Source: Acetobacter sp. (GTDB lineage Bacteria > Pseudomonadota > Alphaproteobacteria > RF32 > CAG-239). From it: 38,194 bases of DNA. Positions 1-7,596 of the stretch are shown here, piece by piece (position 1 is the first letter of the stretch; each line of letters opens with the position of its first letter). Made by a program: the position numbers and the translations under genes. The notes under the pieces are model-generated. The model worked only from the letters and a program-made list of their open reading frames with translations. It had not been told where the DNA came from and ran no database searches. The stretch spans positions 1-38,194 of the forward strand of contig JAMPED010000008.1 of assembly GCA_023665325.1 (NCBI GenBank), given 5' to 3'.

Positions 1-156
1 CTTTTTCCAAAGTCAACAACTTTTTTTCAAAAAATGCATCTTTTTTTTCAAAATTGTACCAATCTACTGTTTTTACTAAATTTTAATTTTATAATTATTT
101 TTCCGTTTCTCACAACGGCTGTTACAATACATTATATTATGGTGTTTTACAATCTA

Positions 157-184
157 TTCTTGTGGTTAAAAATTATCATATAAA
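157..184 (+). promoter_or_regulatory. Weak candidate sigma70-like promoter
   Basis: A TTCTTG -35-like hexamer (157-162) and a TATAAA -10-like hexamer (179-184) are separated by 16 bases, about 85 bases ahead of the first gene. The whole 1-268 stretch is extremely AT-rich with long T and A tracts, so chance matches are likely. I see no gene in 1-268. Confidence 0.25.
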
Positions 185-268
185 GTAGAATCACAATATC
201 AAAAGTATGAGTTGTTTTCTATTTATTAACCTTTTTTAGCTTATCGTGTTTTTTACGGAGATTATATA

Positions 269-712
269 ATGAAAAGATTCTATGCATATATGTTATATAT
301 AGTGGCTTGCTTGACTCTTTGCGGGTGCGCTAAGAAGCCCGTTACAATGTTTGGTTCTGATGGGCACGAAATACCGATGGTTTTTCAGAATTTTCCAGAT
401 ATTCCCTTTCCTGACAATTCTTATATGAATCTGGAAGATTCTAAAACTATGGGCAATGGAGAAAACTGGATTGGTAGCATTAGCTATACTTCGATGTTTA
501 ATGCTGGGCGCGTCTTTGATTATTATGTATCTGAAATGCCTAAAAAAGGATGGGTTGAAATTGCTGTTGTTCGGGCGCGCATCTCACAGATGACATACGT
601 TAAAAACGGTCGCGCTGTTCAGATTCTTATACAGATGGAAGGAGACGACTCTTCTTTTGTGACTATTACAGCTGTACCGAATCAAGCTACCGTTAAACTT
701 CTCACCAATTAG
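269..712 (+). CDS. Small outer-membrane-type lipoprotein, unknown function
   Basis: A 147-residue protein with a hydrophobic N-terminal signal ending in the lipobox L-C-G-C (Cys20), so it is probably lipidated and held in the envelope. The rest is a compact soluble domain with the segment FDYYVSEMPKKGW (about residues 84-96) followed by alternating beta-type sequence. That segment resembles small lipoproteins of Gram-negative bacteria in which a YxxxM..xGW patch precedes a beta sheet, but I cannot name the family with certainty. A ribosome site (GGAG, 258-261) lies upstream of the ATG. It is the first gene of a same-strand run leading into the VirB6-like array, with nine bases to the next start, so an envelope role with that array is an inference from position only. 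Confidence 0.75.
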   Translation: MKRFYAYMLYIVACLTLCGCAKKPVTMFGSDGHEIPMVFQNFPDIPFPDNSYMNLEDSKTMGNGENWIGSISYTSMFNAGRVFDYYVSEMPKKGWVEIAVVRARISQMTYVKNGRAVQILIQMEGDDSSFVTITAVPNQATVKLLTN

Positions 713-721
713 GGACTCGAT

Positions 722-1561
722 ATGACTTTTAATTTTTTTACTTTTGGGGGAGCTGTTTTTTGGGAAGATGTCTTTTTCTACCAAAAATGGCGAATCCAGC
801 GGCATTGCTTTACAAAGTCTTATCGCCTTTTAGATTCGTGGGATATTCGACGAGCTAGTGGTTCTTTTAAAACCTGTCAAAAAGCATTTGTGAAATATAT
901 CAATAGCTATGAGCTTGTTAAGCAGCAAGGAAAAATGATTATTTTACTACACGGTTATATGGATAGTAAAAATATTTTTAAAAAGTTATGGAGAAAATTC
1001 ATTTTAATCGACTCGACTGTTGCAGCGCTTAATTATCCATCTTTATTCCAAAATTCAAGAGAATCGGCTTATCAACTTCTTTTCTTTCTAAATCATATTG
1101 ATAATATTGATGAAGTTTCTTTTGTTACAAAGGGAGCTGGCAATTTAGTTTTACAAAAGACTCTAAATTTGCCTTTAGAGCAACAAATATATAGAGAAAA
1201 AATGAAAATTGGAAATATTGTAGAAATCAATCCTGTTATTAAAGGTAATATATTTTGTGATTACTTATTACAGTTTAAACTGTTTCGTTTTCTTAACAAA
1301 ACAATGCTGGGGGATATGACTGAACAAAAAATAAAACTTATGCCGAATCTACCACCACACTTAAATTATCTTAAAATATTCTGCGACTCCAAGTTTTTCC
1401 AATATTTTTCAACTTTAATTAAAGTGTTTCATTTTCCGATTGATACGAAATCTTTCAATAATAAACGAATCATCCATATTAAGGACACCCCTTTGTTCCC
1501 TATTGAAAATGAAGAAATCCTCAATAAAACGGTCAATTTTATTAAAAACGGAAAAATTTAA
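722..1561 (+). CDS. Alpha/beta-hydrolase-like protein lacking the serine nucleophile
   Basis: A 279-residue protein without a signal peptide. Residues 72-81 (MIILLHGYMD) match the oxyanion-hole strand and HG motif of alpha/beta hydrolases. The strand-turn that should carry the nucleophile elbow G-x-S-x-G reads TKGAGN (136-141), so the serine is replaced and the second glycine is partly kept. The C-terminal third has no obvious catalytic His-Asp pair. It may be a pseudo-esterase that binds a partner or ligand, or a very divergent lipase. An AGGGA site precedes the ATG. It starts nine bases after the lipoprotein gene and is followed by the small membrane peptide and the VirB6-like genes on the same strand. 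The fold assignment rests on one motif and a weak elbow. Confidence 0.6.
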   Translation: MTFNFFTFGGAVFWEDVFFYQKWRIQRHCFTKSYRLLDSWDIRRASGSFKTCQKAFVKYINSYELVKQQGKMIILLHGYMDSKNIFKKLWRKFILIDSTVAALNYPSLFQNSRESAYQLLFFLNHIDNIDEVSFVTKGAGNLVLQKTLNLPLEQQIYREKMKIGNIVEINPVIKGNIFCDYLLQFKLFRFLNKTMLGDMTEQKIKLMPNLPPHLNYLKIFCDSKFFQYFSTLIKVFHFPIDTKSFNNKRIIHIKDTPLFPIENEEILNKTVNFIKNGKI

Positions 1562-1633
1562 CGATATTGTAATACTTTTTTTAGTTTTTTTGTGTTATAA
1601 TAAGTTAGTTGAAGAACTTTATCCGAGGCGCAA

Positions 1634-1813
1634 ATGAAATCGGTATTTAGTATGATTGTGGTTTTTATTGGGGTGTATATCGTAATTTATTTCGATATCT
1701 TTGGTTTCTTTGCGCAAAAATGGTTTTTGATTGTTGCTTTTAGTGCAGCTGTTACGATGTTACTGGTTGCGTTAGTAGTATTGGGTTCCCCATTTAAGAA
1801 GAAAGGTGGTTAA
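1634..1813 (+). CDS. Small two-helix membrane protein, 59 residues
   Basis: An ATG preceded by GAGG with five bases of spacing opens a 59-codon frame ending TAA at 1811-1813. The product is almost entirely hydrophobic. It has two membrane segments (about residues 5-20 and 30-48) joined by a short DIFGFFAQKW turn and ends in a basic tail, PFKKKGG. The stop codon lies one base before the next ATG, and the last codons (AAAGGTGG) serve as the ribosome site of the first VirB6-like gene. This points to translational coupling. VirB2/VirB3-like subunits of type IV secretion systems are similarly small and two-helical, but there is no diagnostic motif, so I leave it unnamed. Confidence 0.65.
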   Translation: MKSVFSMIVVFIGVYIVIYFDIFGFFAQKWFLIVAFSAAVTMLLVALVVLGSPFKKKGG

Positions 1814-1814
1814 A

Positions 1815-3152
1815 ATGAAAAATATATCCGCCTTAATTAAGTTTTTTTCCTTATCATTTTTTATTTTATTGGTATGTGCAGCTGGTGCATTTGCTGATGA
1901 TGCGTGTCCATCCCTTAAAACTTATAAGGACAATGGAATCGGGGATAAGTTTATCTTAAAAGGTGCATTTGAACTTATTGCTGACGCGTGTACAAAAGTG
2001 GCTAATTTTTCGTGGAAAACATTTGCCAAACCCTTGCAGGCAATTGTTGGACTCGGTACAGCTATTTATATTGCTCTATATACCTTAAAAAATATTGGTT
2101 CTTTCTCACAACAAGATACATCTGCTTATTTATCTAATGATAAGACAGGTGTTATTCCACTTGCTGTCAAGATGACTATCGTTGTTTGGCTTTTAGGCAA
2201 TCAGGCATTTTTATATAAATATCTTATTGGTATGGCTATTACTACTGGTATGGAAGTAGGTACACTAATTGGTTATACTCCGTTGGCACAAAGTTTTTCA
2301 TCTCCAGACAATTTAGGCACTTTATTCCATTTGGTTATTAAACAAATTATTATTTTTAATAATACAATCTATAAAATTGTGGCAACAGGTCAGCTTTTAC
2401 TATGTATGGCCTTTTCTCCTGATAATTTTTTAAAAGATTATTGGGTGGTTGTACCAATTGGTGGCGCTTTATATATTTATGGTTGGCTTCTGATTATTGG
2501 TGTTTCTTTTTATATGCTGGACGTTCTTTTTCGCTTGGGCGTAGGGTGTATTTTCTTGCCGTTTGCAGTTGCTTGCGGTATGTCAAAACTCACATCTGTT
2601 TATACTAAAAAGGCGTGGAACCTCTTTATGAATGTTTGTTTTAACTTTGTTATGCTAGGTATTGTTATTACTTTTACAGATTTGATGATTCAAAAATGCA
2701 TTGGAATTAATATTCCGGAAGATAAGATTTTTAATGAAGCAGATATTAAGGACACTATTCAAAACATAGGATTAAAATCTTTTGTCGTTACTTCAATTTG
2801 TTGTATGATTACATATCAACTCTTTATGCAGGTTGAGCAACTTGTTGAGAAAATTTCCGGCGCGGATTCTGTTGGCAAAGTTGGTAGTGAAATTGGCTCT
2901 AAAGTATCTCAAGCAGCATTACACGCGGTTAAGGCACCTATTAAGGAAGTTGGTAATATTACGGCTGCTAGTGCACAAGAGGTAGGGGCTACTGTTAGTT
3001 CTGGAATTAACAATAAATATCAAAGATTCAAAGCTTATGTGCAAACACGTCCGTCATATCAATATGTGTCAAATAGTAGAGTCGGACGCGGCTATCGAAC
3101 TATTTCTCGTTGGAATCAGGCGGTTCGGCGCGCTTTGCGGTTAGATGAATGA
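1815..3152 (+). CDS. VirB6/TrbL-like polytopic membrane protein, paralogue A
   Basis: This 445-residue protein is the first of six in a row. I place the start at the ATG at 1815 rather than the in-frame GTG at 1806, because AAAGGTGG lies just upstream. It has a signal peptide ending in AFA (about residue 27), a short periplasmic segment with Cys31, then membrane helices. LKNIGSF (91-97) follows the first helix, and a core block GWLL..FYMLD (D236) leads to LP (248-249). The cytoplasmic tail is rich in Arg, Lys and Ser after the EKISG segment. This layout matches VirB6/TrbL proteins, the inner-membrane channel part of type IV secretion systems. The family name is inferred from layout and motif; no ATPase of such a system lies nearby. 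Confidence 0.75.
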   Translation: MKNISALIKFFSLSFFILLVCAAGAFADDACPSLKTYKDNGIGDKFILKGAFELIADACTKVANFSWKTFAKPLQAIVGLGTAIYIALYTLKNIGSFSQQDTSAYLSNDKTGVIPLAVKMTIVVWLLGNQAFLYKYLIGMAITTGMEVGTLIGYTPLAQSFSSPDNLGTLFHLVIKQIIIFNNTIYKIVATGQLLLCMAFSPDNFLKDYWVVVPIGGALYIYGWLLIIGVSFYMLDVLFRLGVGCIFLPFAVACGMSKLTSVYTKKAWNLFMNVCFNFVMLGIVITFTDLMIQKCIGINIPEDKIFNEADIKDTIQNIGLKSFVVTSICCMITYQLFMQVEQLVEKISGADSVGKVGSEIGSKVSQAALHAVKAPIKEVGNITAASAQEVGATVSSGINNKYQRFKAYVQTRPSYQYVSNSRVGRGYRTISRWNQAVRRALRLDE

Positions 3153-3165
3153 TAGGAGTGGAACA

Positions 3166-4764
3166 ATGATAAGGAGTATGCTACATTCTATATTGCATCT
3201 GATAAAAGTAAAAGCTAAGTTTTTGCTTCTGTTGGCTTTTGTTTTGCCACTCTGTGCCTGTGAAGATATTTGCCCTACTATTCAAGACTATCTTACTGAA
3301 GGAATCGGAGCAAAAGAAGATGGGAGCGATTGCTTACTATGTGGCATATTTGATGTTTTAATTGATACCTCCAAAAAAATAGCAACACACGCTTGGTCTG
3401 CATTAGCAAAGGCGCTTATTCCTATAGTTGGACTTGTTGCAGCTATATATATTGCAATATATACATTAAAATTAGTGGGTTCCTTTGGTAAGCAAACAGC
3501 AACAGATTATTTAAGCAGCGATAAAAATGGTTTATTTGTACTTATGTTTAAAACAGCGATTATTGTATTTTTACTTTCAGGTGCCGCAGGTGATGGCAAT
3601 TTAGATATTTTTATGGGGGGACTTGGTGATTTGCTTGGAATCGGCAATGCCTCAAATAAGAATTTTTTAATTCAACAGATTATATCTCCACTTTTGACCA
3701 GCGGATTAGAAATTGGTCAAGCTTTAGCAATTAAATCTGGAAATGGTTTTTCCTTTGATTTTTATTCGACCAATAGTATGCTTCCTGCATTAGATGCAGC
3801 TTTTAGATCTCCGTGGGGGGCTGTTTTTGAGATGATTAGAAAAGCTGTTTATGGCTTTAATGCTGCAACTTATGAGCCTATTGCTGTGGGACAAGCAATG
3901 ATTTGTAATTCATTGGATGATAGTTATAATCCACTTAGTTGGTATTATCTAATGCTGATTTATGGTTTTATATTGTTTATTTTTGGTTGGCTTTTAATGT
4001 TGGGAATCGGCTTTTATATTGTCGATATTATTATTGATTTGATGTTTGCTGCAGTGTTATTGCCGATTGGGGTAGCGTGCGCTATTTCTCCCAAAACATC
4101 TTCATACACTCAAAAAATATGGGGTATATTTGTAAATATTTTCTTTTATTTCATTATGCTCGGAATTGTTTTAGGCATTACTATGCGTGCTATTGATTTA
4201 TCATTAGGACGAGCCATCCTAGAAGTTAATGATGCTGAAAGTGCTATTGCTGCAACTGGTGGTGCATTGGCAAATTTCCTTACAGACTATCAATACAAAT
4301 TTGATTCTAATGAAATTAAGTCCCTTTCTGAAGATTTATGGAACAATGGAAACTTACTGTTTACCATTATCTGCTTAAGCGTTATCACAATGCTCATTTC
4401 CCAAACCAAGAATTTGGCTTCTAAAATTTCCGGTGGTACAAGTTTATCTGGAGCGGGGGCAAAAGTTTCTGCTGAAGTTTCTAGACACGCTATGTATGGA
4501 GCAGAAAAAATCGGGAAAGAGGCTTATGGTCGAGTTTTAAAACCTGGAGCAGAAAATACCGGAAAAAGTTTTGTACGTATGACGAGACTCGATCACGTTT
4601 ATAACTGGACGCGTGGAAAAGCAGCTGTTGTACGCGGCTTTTCGACCGGTGGTGGATCTCAGGGGTATCGTTCTGTATGGGATCGTCAAAATGCTCGCAC
4701 TTATTGGAGAAATACACGTTCAGCTGTCCGTAGAGCGTGGACTCACGTGAGGGGGTGGTTCTGA
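3166..4764 (+). CDS. VirB6/TrbL-like polytopic membrane protein, paralogue B
   Basis: A 532-residue protein. The ATG at 3166 is preferred because TAGGAGTGG sits 5-6 bases upstream; an in-frame ATG at 3145 overlaps the previous stop. The signal sequence ends in a Cys-rich stretch (Cys30, 32, 36), which could be a signal peptidase I site or a poor lipobox. A CxxC pair (Cys56, Cys59) precedes the first helix, and LKLVGSF (101-107) follows it. The C-terminal membrane core GWLLMLG..FYIVD...LLPIGVA is clearly homologous to the block in paralogue A, as is the SKISGG segment that begins the basic tail. The protein is longer than A because of a loop of about 80 residues in the middle. It probably sits in the inner membrane as one of several VirB6-like subunits. 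Confidence 0.75.
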   Translation: MIRSMLHSILHLIKVKAKFLLLLAFVLPLCACEDICPTIQDYLTEGIGAKEDGSDCLLCGIFDVLIDTSKKIATHAWSALAKALIPIVGLVAAIYIAIYTLKLVGSFGKQTATDYLSSDKNGLFVLMFKTAIIVFLLSGAAGDGNLDIFMGGLGDLLGIGNASNKNFLIQQIISPLLTSGLEIGQALAIKSGNGFSFDFYSTNSMLPALDAAFRSPWGAVFEMIRKAVYGFNAATYEPIAVGQAMICNSLDDSYNPLSWYYLMLIYGFILFIFGWLLMLGIGFYIVDIIIDLMFAAVLLPIGVACAISPKTSSYTQKIWGIFVNIFFYFIMLGIVLGITMRAIDLSLGRAILEVNDAESAIAATGGALANFLTDYQYKFDSNEIKSLSEDLWNNGNLLFTIICLSVITMLISQTKNLASKISGGTSLSGAGAKVSAEVSRHAMYGAEKIGKEAYGRVLKPGAENTGKSFVRMTRLDHVYNWTRGKAAVVRGFSTGGGSQGYRSVWDRQNARTYWRNTRSAVRRAWTHVRGWF

Positions 4765-6098
4765 TGTTGAATAATTTAATATATAAATTATCGCTTTATA
4801 AAACTCTACATCGTATCTTTGCTTTTATGATGGTGCTATTATTGAGCGGTTGTGGAGATGGCGCTGGCGGTGAAGATGAAAACTATACAACACAGGCTAA
4901 GTGTTGGCAAACAAAAATTATTGCAGCAGTTTTGAAAATTATCAATAAACTTTACGAACGTTCATCCGAATACGTTACAACTGATGCGATGTCTACCGGT
5001 GGAGCTGCGGTTATTTGTATTGCCTTTGCTATCTGGATGGCTTTTAAAATGCTAAAAACGCTTTCATCTTTAAAAGAAGAAAATCTGGGCGAAGTTTGGA
5101 CTGAAATTGGGCAAAAGTTATTTGTTTGTGCTTTTTGTATGTATATTGTATACAATCCTGAAAACATTAACTGGGCTATAAGAACATTTTTACTTCCTAT
5201 ATATAATACTATTTTAGAATTAGGTCTTCATTTACTTAATTTTGTTCCTATGACTACTGAACAATCATTAGGTGAGTATGGTGCGGTTACGTATGAACAA
5301 AGTAAGAGTATTTGTGTTATTAGTAATGTTTCTAGTGAAGGTCCTCTTGATATAAAAGATTCCATTACACCAATGGCTAATTGTTTGATTTGCACTATTA
5401 GCGACAGATTAAACTCTGGTATTAGAATCGGATTAAAACTTGTTGGAGCTGGTGCTCTTTCTATTCCACCTAAAATTAGCTATATTTTGGTTGGTATTCT
5501 TTTAATGTTTCTGTTTACTATTGCTAAGTTCTGTTTTGTTTTATTTGTGATTGATAGTTTGTTCCGTATAAATTTTGCTATCTTTCTCTTGCCGATATGC
5601 ATTATTGGTATACCTTTTAATTATACACGAAAATGGAGTAAGCATTGTTTTCTGATGTTCCTTAATTCTTCTGGAATTATGATGTTTATGGGACTTTTAG
5701 TGGTAACTGCTGTTATGACATTAGAAAAAATTATTGGCACTATTGGACCGACTTTTATGGAGGCCACCATTGTTGGACTTGGACCGCGTGTACTATCTAT
5801 TTTATTTATAGCTTTCATTCTGATTAACATTCCTGGTATGGCTGTAGCCTTGGCTGATAAGTTCATTGGTGGCGGCGGCGGTGATGCTTTCCAGAAAAAA
5901 ATTACAAAATTTGTTATGGAAACAGCAAAAAGAATTGGAGCTGCTGCACTTGGCTCTGTCACATCAAAGGCATCAAATATTATTACATCTACACTTGAAA
6001 AATATGAGAAAACACGTGAAGGTTTAGATACTGCGCGACGTATTTCTGATAAAGTCAGTTCAAAAGCTAATTCTCTTGCGGGGTACAATAATGATTAA
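4764..6098 (+). CDS. VirB6/TrbL-like membrane lipoprotein, paralogue C
   Basis: A 444-residue protein starting at the ATG at 4764, which overlaps the TGA of the previous gene (TGATG). A GAGGGGGTGG ribosome site lies at 4749-4758. The N-terminal signal ends in a textbook lipobox L-S-G-C (Cys30) followed by a glycine-rich linker, so this VirB6-like protein is predicted to be lipidated. Cys47 stands where paralogues B, D1 and E have a CxxC pair. LKTLSSL (97-103) is the counterpart of the LKxxGSF motif. The later block FVIDSLFRINFAIFLLP aligns with the D...LP core of the others. A poly-Gly stretch (GGGGG) opens a basic, helical cytoplasmic tail. Lipidated VirB6 proteins are unusual as far as I know. 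Confidence 0.75.
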   Translation: MLNNLIYKLSLYKTLHRIFAFMMVLLLSGCGDGAGGEDENYTTQAKCWQTKIIAAVLKIINKLYERSSEYVTTDAMSTGGAAVICIAFAIWMAFKMLKTLSSLKEENLGEVWTEIGQKLFVCAFCMYIVYNPENINWAIRTFLLPIYNTILELGLHLLNFVPMTTEQSLGEYGAVTYEQSKSICVISNVSSEGPLDIKDSITPMANCLICTISDRLNSGIRIGLKLVGAGALSIPPKISYILVGILLMFLFTIAKFCFVLFVIDSLFRINFAIFLLPICIIGIPFNYTRKWSKHCFLMFLNSSGIMMFMGLLVVTAVMTLEKIIGTIGPTFMEATIVGLGPRVLSILFIAFILINIPGMAVALADKFIGGGGGDAFQKKITKFVMETAKRIGAAALGSVTSKASNIITSTLEKYEKTREGLDTARRISDKVSSKANSLAGYNND

Positions 6099-6612
6099 GA
6101 TATGTAACATATTTTCTGGTATTTCCTGCAACAATAAAACAATGTTGTATCGTTTTGGTTTGGCTTGGGCTATACTTTTATGCTGTATGCAAAGTGCTTT
6201 TGCTGTTGATTCAGAATTTTTGACATATTGTGTTGGTGAAAAATTCCTCGAAAAATATAAAGAAGCAGAATGTTGGTCTTGTGATATTATCAAAATAATG
6301 ATGAACGCAATGATGACTATTACTGAAAAATTATATCAGCGAATAAAAGAACTTTGCCTCCTTATTCTTCAAATTGGCGGGGCAATTTGGCTAGCACTTT
6401 ATTTTATGAAATCTCTTGGCTCTTTTGCCGCACAGGATCCTGCAAAAATTATTGATGGCGCTTTAACATTTATGTTTAAATGGGCATTGATTTATGCTAT
6501 TATTTTAGGTGGGATGGATGTTATTATGGACTATATAGTTAATCCAATCCTTTCTATTGGTTTTGATGTTGGGGCTCAATTTGCCAAAGGTTCTGGCATT
6601 AAAGAAATTTAG
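6091..6612 (+). CDS. VirB6-like N-terminal half protein, paralogue D1
   Basis: A 173-residue protein starting at the ATG at 6091, which overlaps the last codons of the previous gene; the ribosome site GCGGGG is weak. It has a signal peptide ending SAFA (about residue 38), a CWSC pair (Cys61, Cys64), one or two membrane helices and the family motif MKSLGSF (106-112). It stops at a third helix, before the D...LP core block. It therefore matches only the N-terminal third of the neighbouring paralogues. The next gene, nine bases downstream, supplies the missing part. No frameshift is needed to explain this: D1 ends in a clean stop and D2 has its own strong ribosome site. Confidence 0.7.
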   Translation: MIKICNIFSGISCNNKTMLYRFGLAWAILLCCMQSAFAVDSEFLTYCVGEKFLEKYKEAECWSCDIIKIMMNAMMTITEKLYQRIKELCLLILQIGGAIWLALYFMKSLGSFAAQDPAKIIDGALTFMFKWALIYAIILGGMDVIMDYIVNPILSIGFDVGAQFAKGSGIKEI

Positions 6613-6621
6613 GAGGAAGAT

Positions 6622-7596
6622 ATGAAGAAAATTTTATATACATTACCTATCTTCTTAATTTTCTGCTTGTTACCAACGCAGGCCCACGCTGGTATTTTAA
6701 ATGTTATAGCTGAGTTTGTTATAGGCTTATTTGCCCGTTCACCATTGGATGATTTATCTAAAAATATTTTTAAGCTTGCTAAGCTTATTAACGATTCAAC
6801 CGCTGATATGATGCGTTTTGGAGATATGCTTATATGCAGTTCGCTACACGGCTCTGCTGCTGATGTTGACTTTATGGGTGTTTTTTCTGCAAAAATTATA
6901 GCTCCTTCAATTTTTTTCAGCGGTAGTGTTCTTTATATTATCGGCTTTTTAATTATGGTTATGTCTTCTTTTTATTTGTTTGATGCTGCATTTAATCTTT
7001 GTATTGCTATTGTTTTGCTCCCGCTTGCATTAGCTTTATGGCCTTTTGGGTGGACACGTGATAAATTAAAATCAATTGTTGATTCTATTGTGTATTACAC
7101 AGGTTTATTCATCTTTTTACCTTTAGGTGTTCTAATAGCTAAGCAATTAGCATTTAGTGTTGTAACAGAAACATTTATCAACGCCGGAGCATTTAACTTT
7201 ACAGAAGCATATAATAATGATCAGGCTGATTTGATTGAGGATAATCTCGGTTTCTTTTGTCTGCCATTCTTAAAAGTTTTCTTATGCTATGTTGTCGCCA
7301 TTCGTATTATCCCGTTAATGGCATCAGACTTCTGTCGATATTTCTTTGGTGGTGCTCTAGGAGGAACGCCGATTATGCAACGATTAACACAGATGTCACA
7401 ATCTCTTATAAAACAAGGAAAAAAAGCTGGAAAATTTGGTAAAGATATTGCCAAACATCAGACCGGTGATGCCATTGCGAGAATGGGAGGCAATAGTTTC
7501 TTCGGGCGCGTTATGCAGAGATATGGTAGAAATATGGCAAGAACTCATAGGTGGGGCAAGGCTGAAGAAGATGCTTGGAAGAGGAGTCACAAATGA
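6622..7596 (+). CDS. VirB6-like C-terminal half protein, paralogue D2
   Basis: A 324-residue protein with a strong AGGAGG site six bases before its ATG. It carries its own signal peptide (ends AHA, about residue 23). It then enters directly into the part of VirB6 that follows the N-terminal third: helices, the core FYLFDAAFNL...LLPLALAL, further helices and a basic, Gly- and Arg-rich cytoplasmic tail. It has no CxxC pair and no LKxxGSF motif. Together with D1 it reconstitutes a complete paralogue, so the two probably act as one subunit in two chains. Re-acquisition of a signal peptide suggests that the split is old and functional, not a recent break. Confidence 0.7.
   Translation: MKKILYTLPIFLIFCLLPTQAHAGILNVIAEFVIGLFARSPLDDLSKNIFKLAKLINDSTADMMRFGDMLICSSLHGSAADVDFMGVFSAKIIAPSIFFSGSVLYIIGFLIMVMSSFYLFDAAFNLCIAIVLLPLALALWPFGWTRDKLKSIVDSIVYYTGLFIFLPLGVLIAKQLAFSVVTETFINAGAFNFTEAYNNDQADLIEDNLGFFCLPFLKVFLCYVVAIRIIPLMASDFCRYFFGGALGGTPIMQRLTQMSQSLIKQGKKAGKFGKDIAKHQTGDAIARMGGNSFFGRVMQRYGRNMARTHRWGKAEEDAWKRSHK

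Noticed and set aside
1..268. A gene or RNA in the first 268 bases
   Set aside because: Only AT-rich sequence with long T tracts; no frame with a ribosome site and no stable hairpin was seen.
5621..6088. 155-codon minus-strand frame opposite paralogue C
   Set aside because: No ribosome site, antisense to a clear member of the VirB6-like family; low-complexity product.
6076..6090. Earlier TTG start for D1
   Set aside because: No ribosome site at the right distance; ATG at 6091 gives a normal signal peptide.
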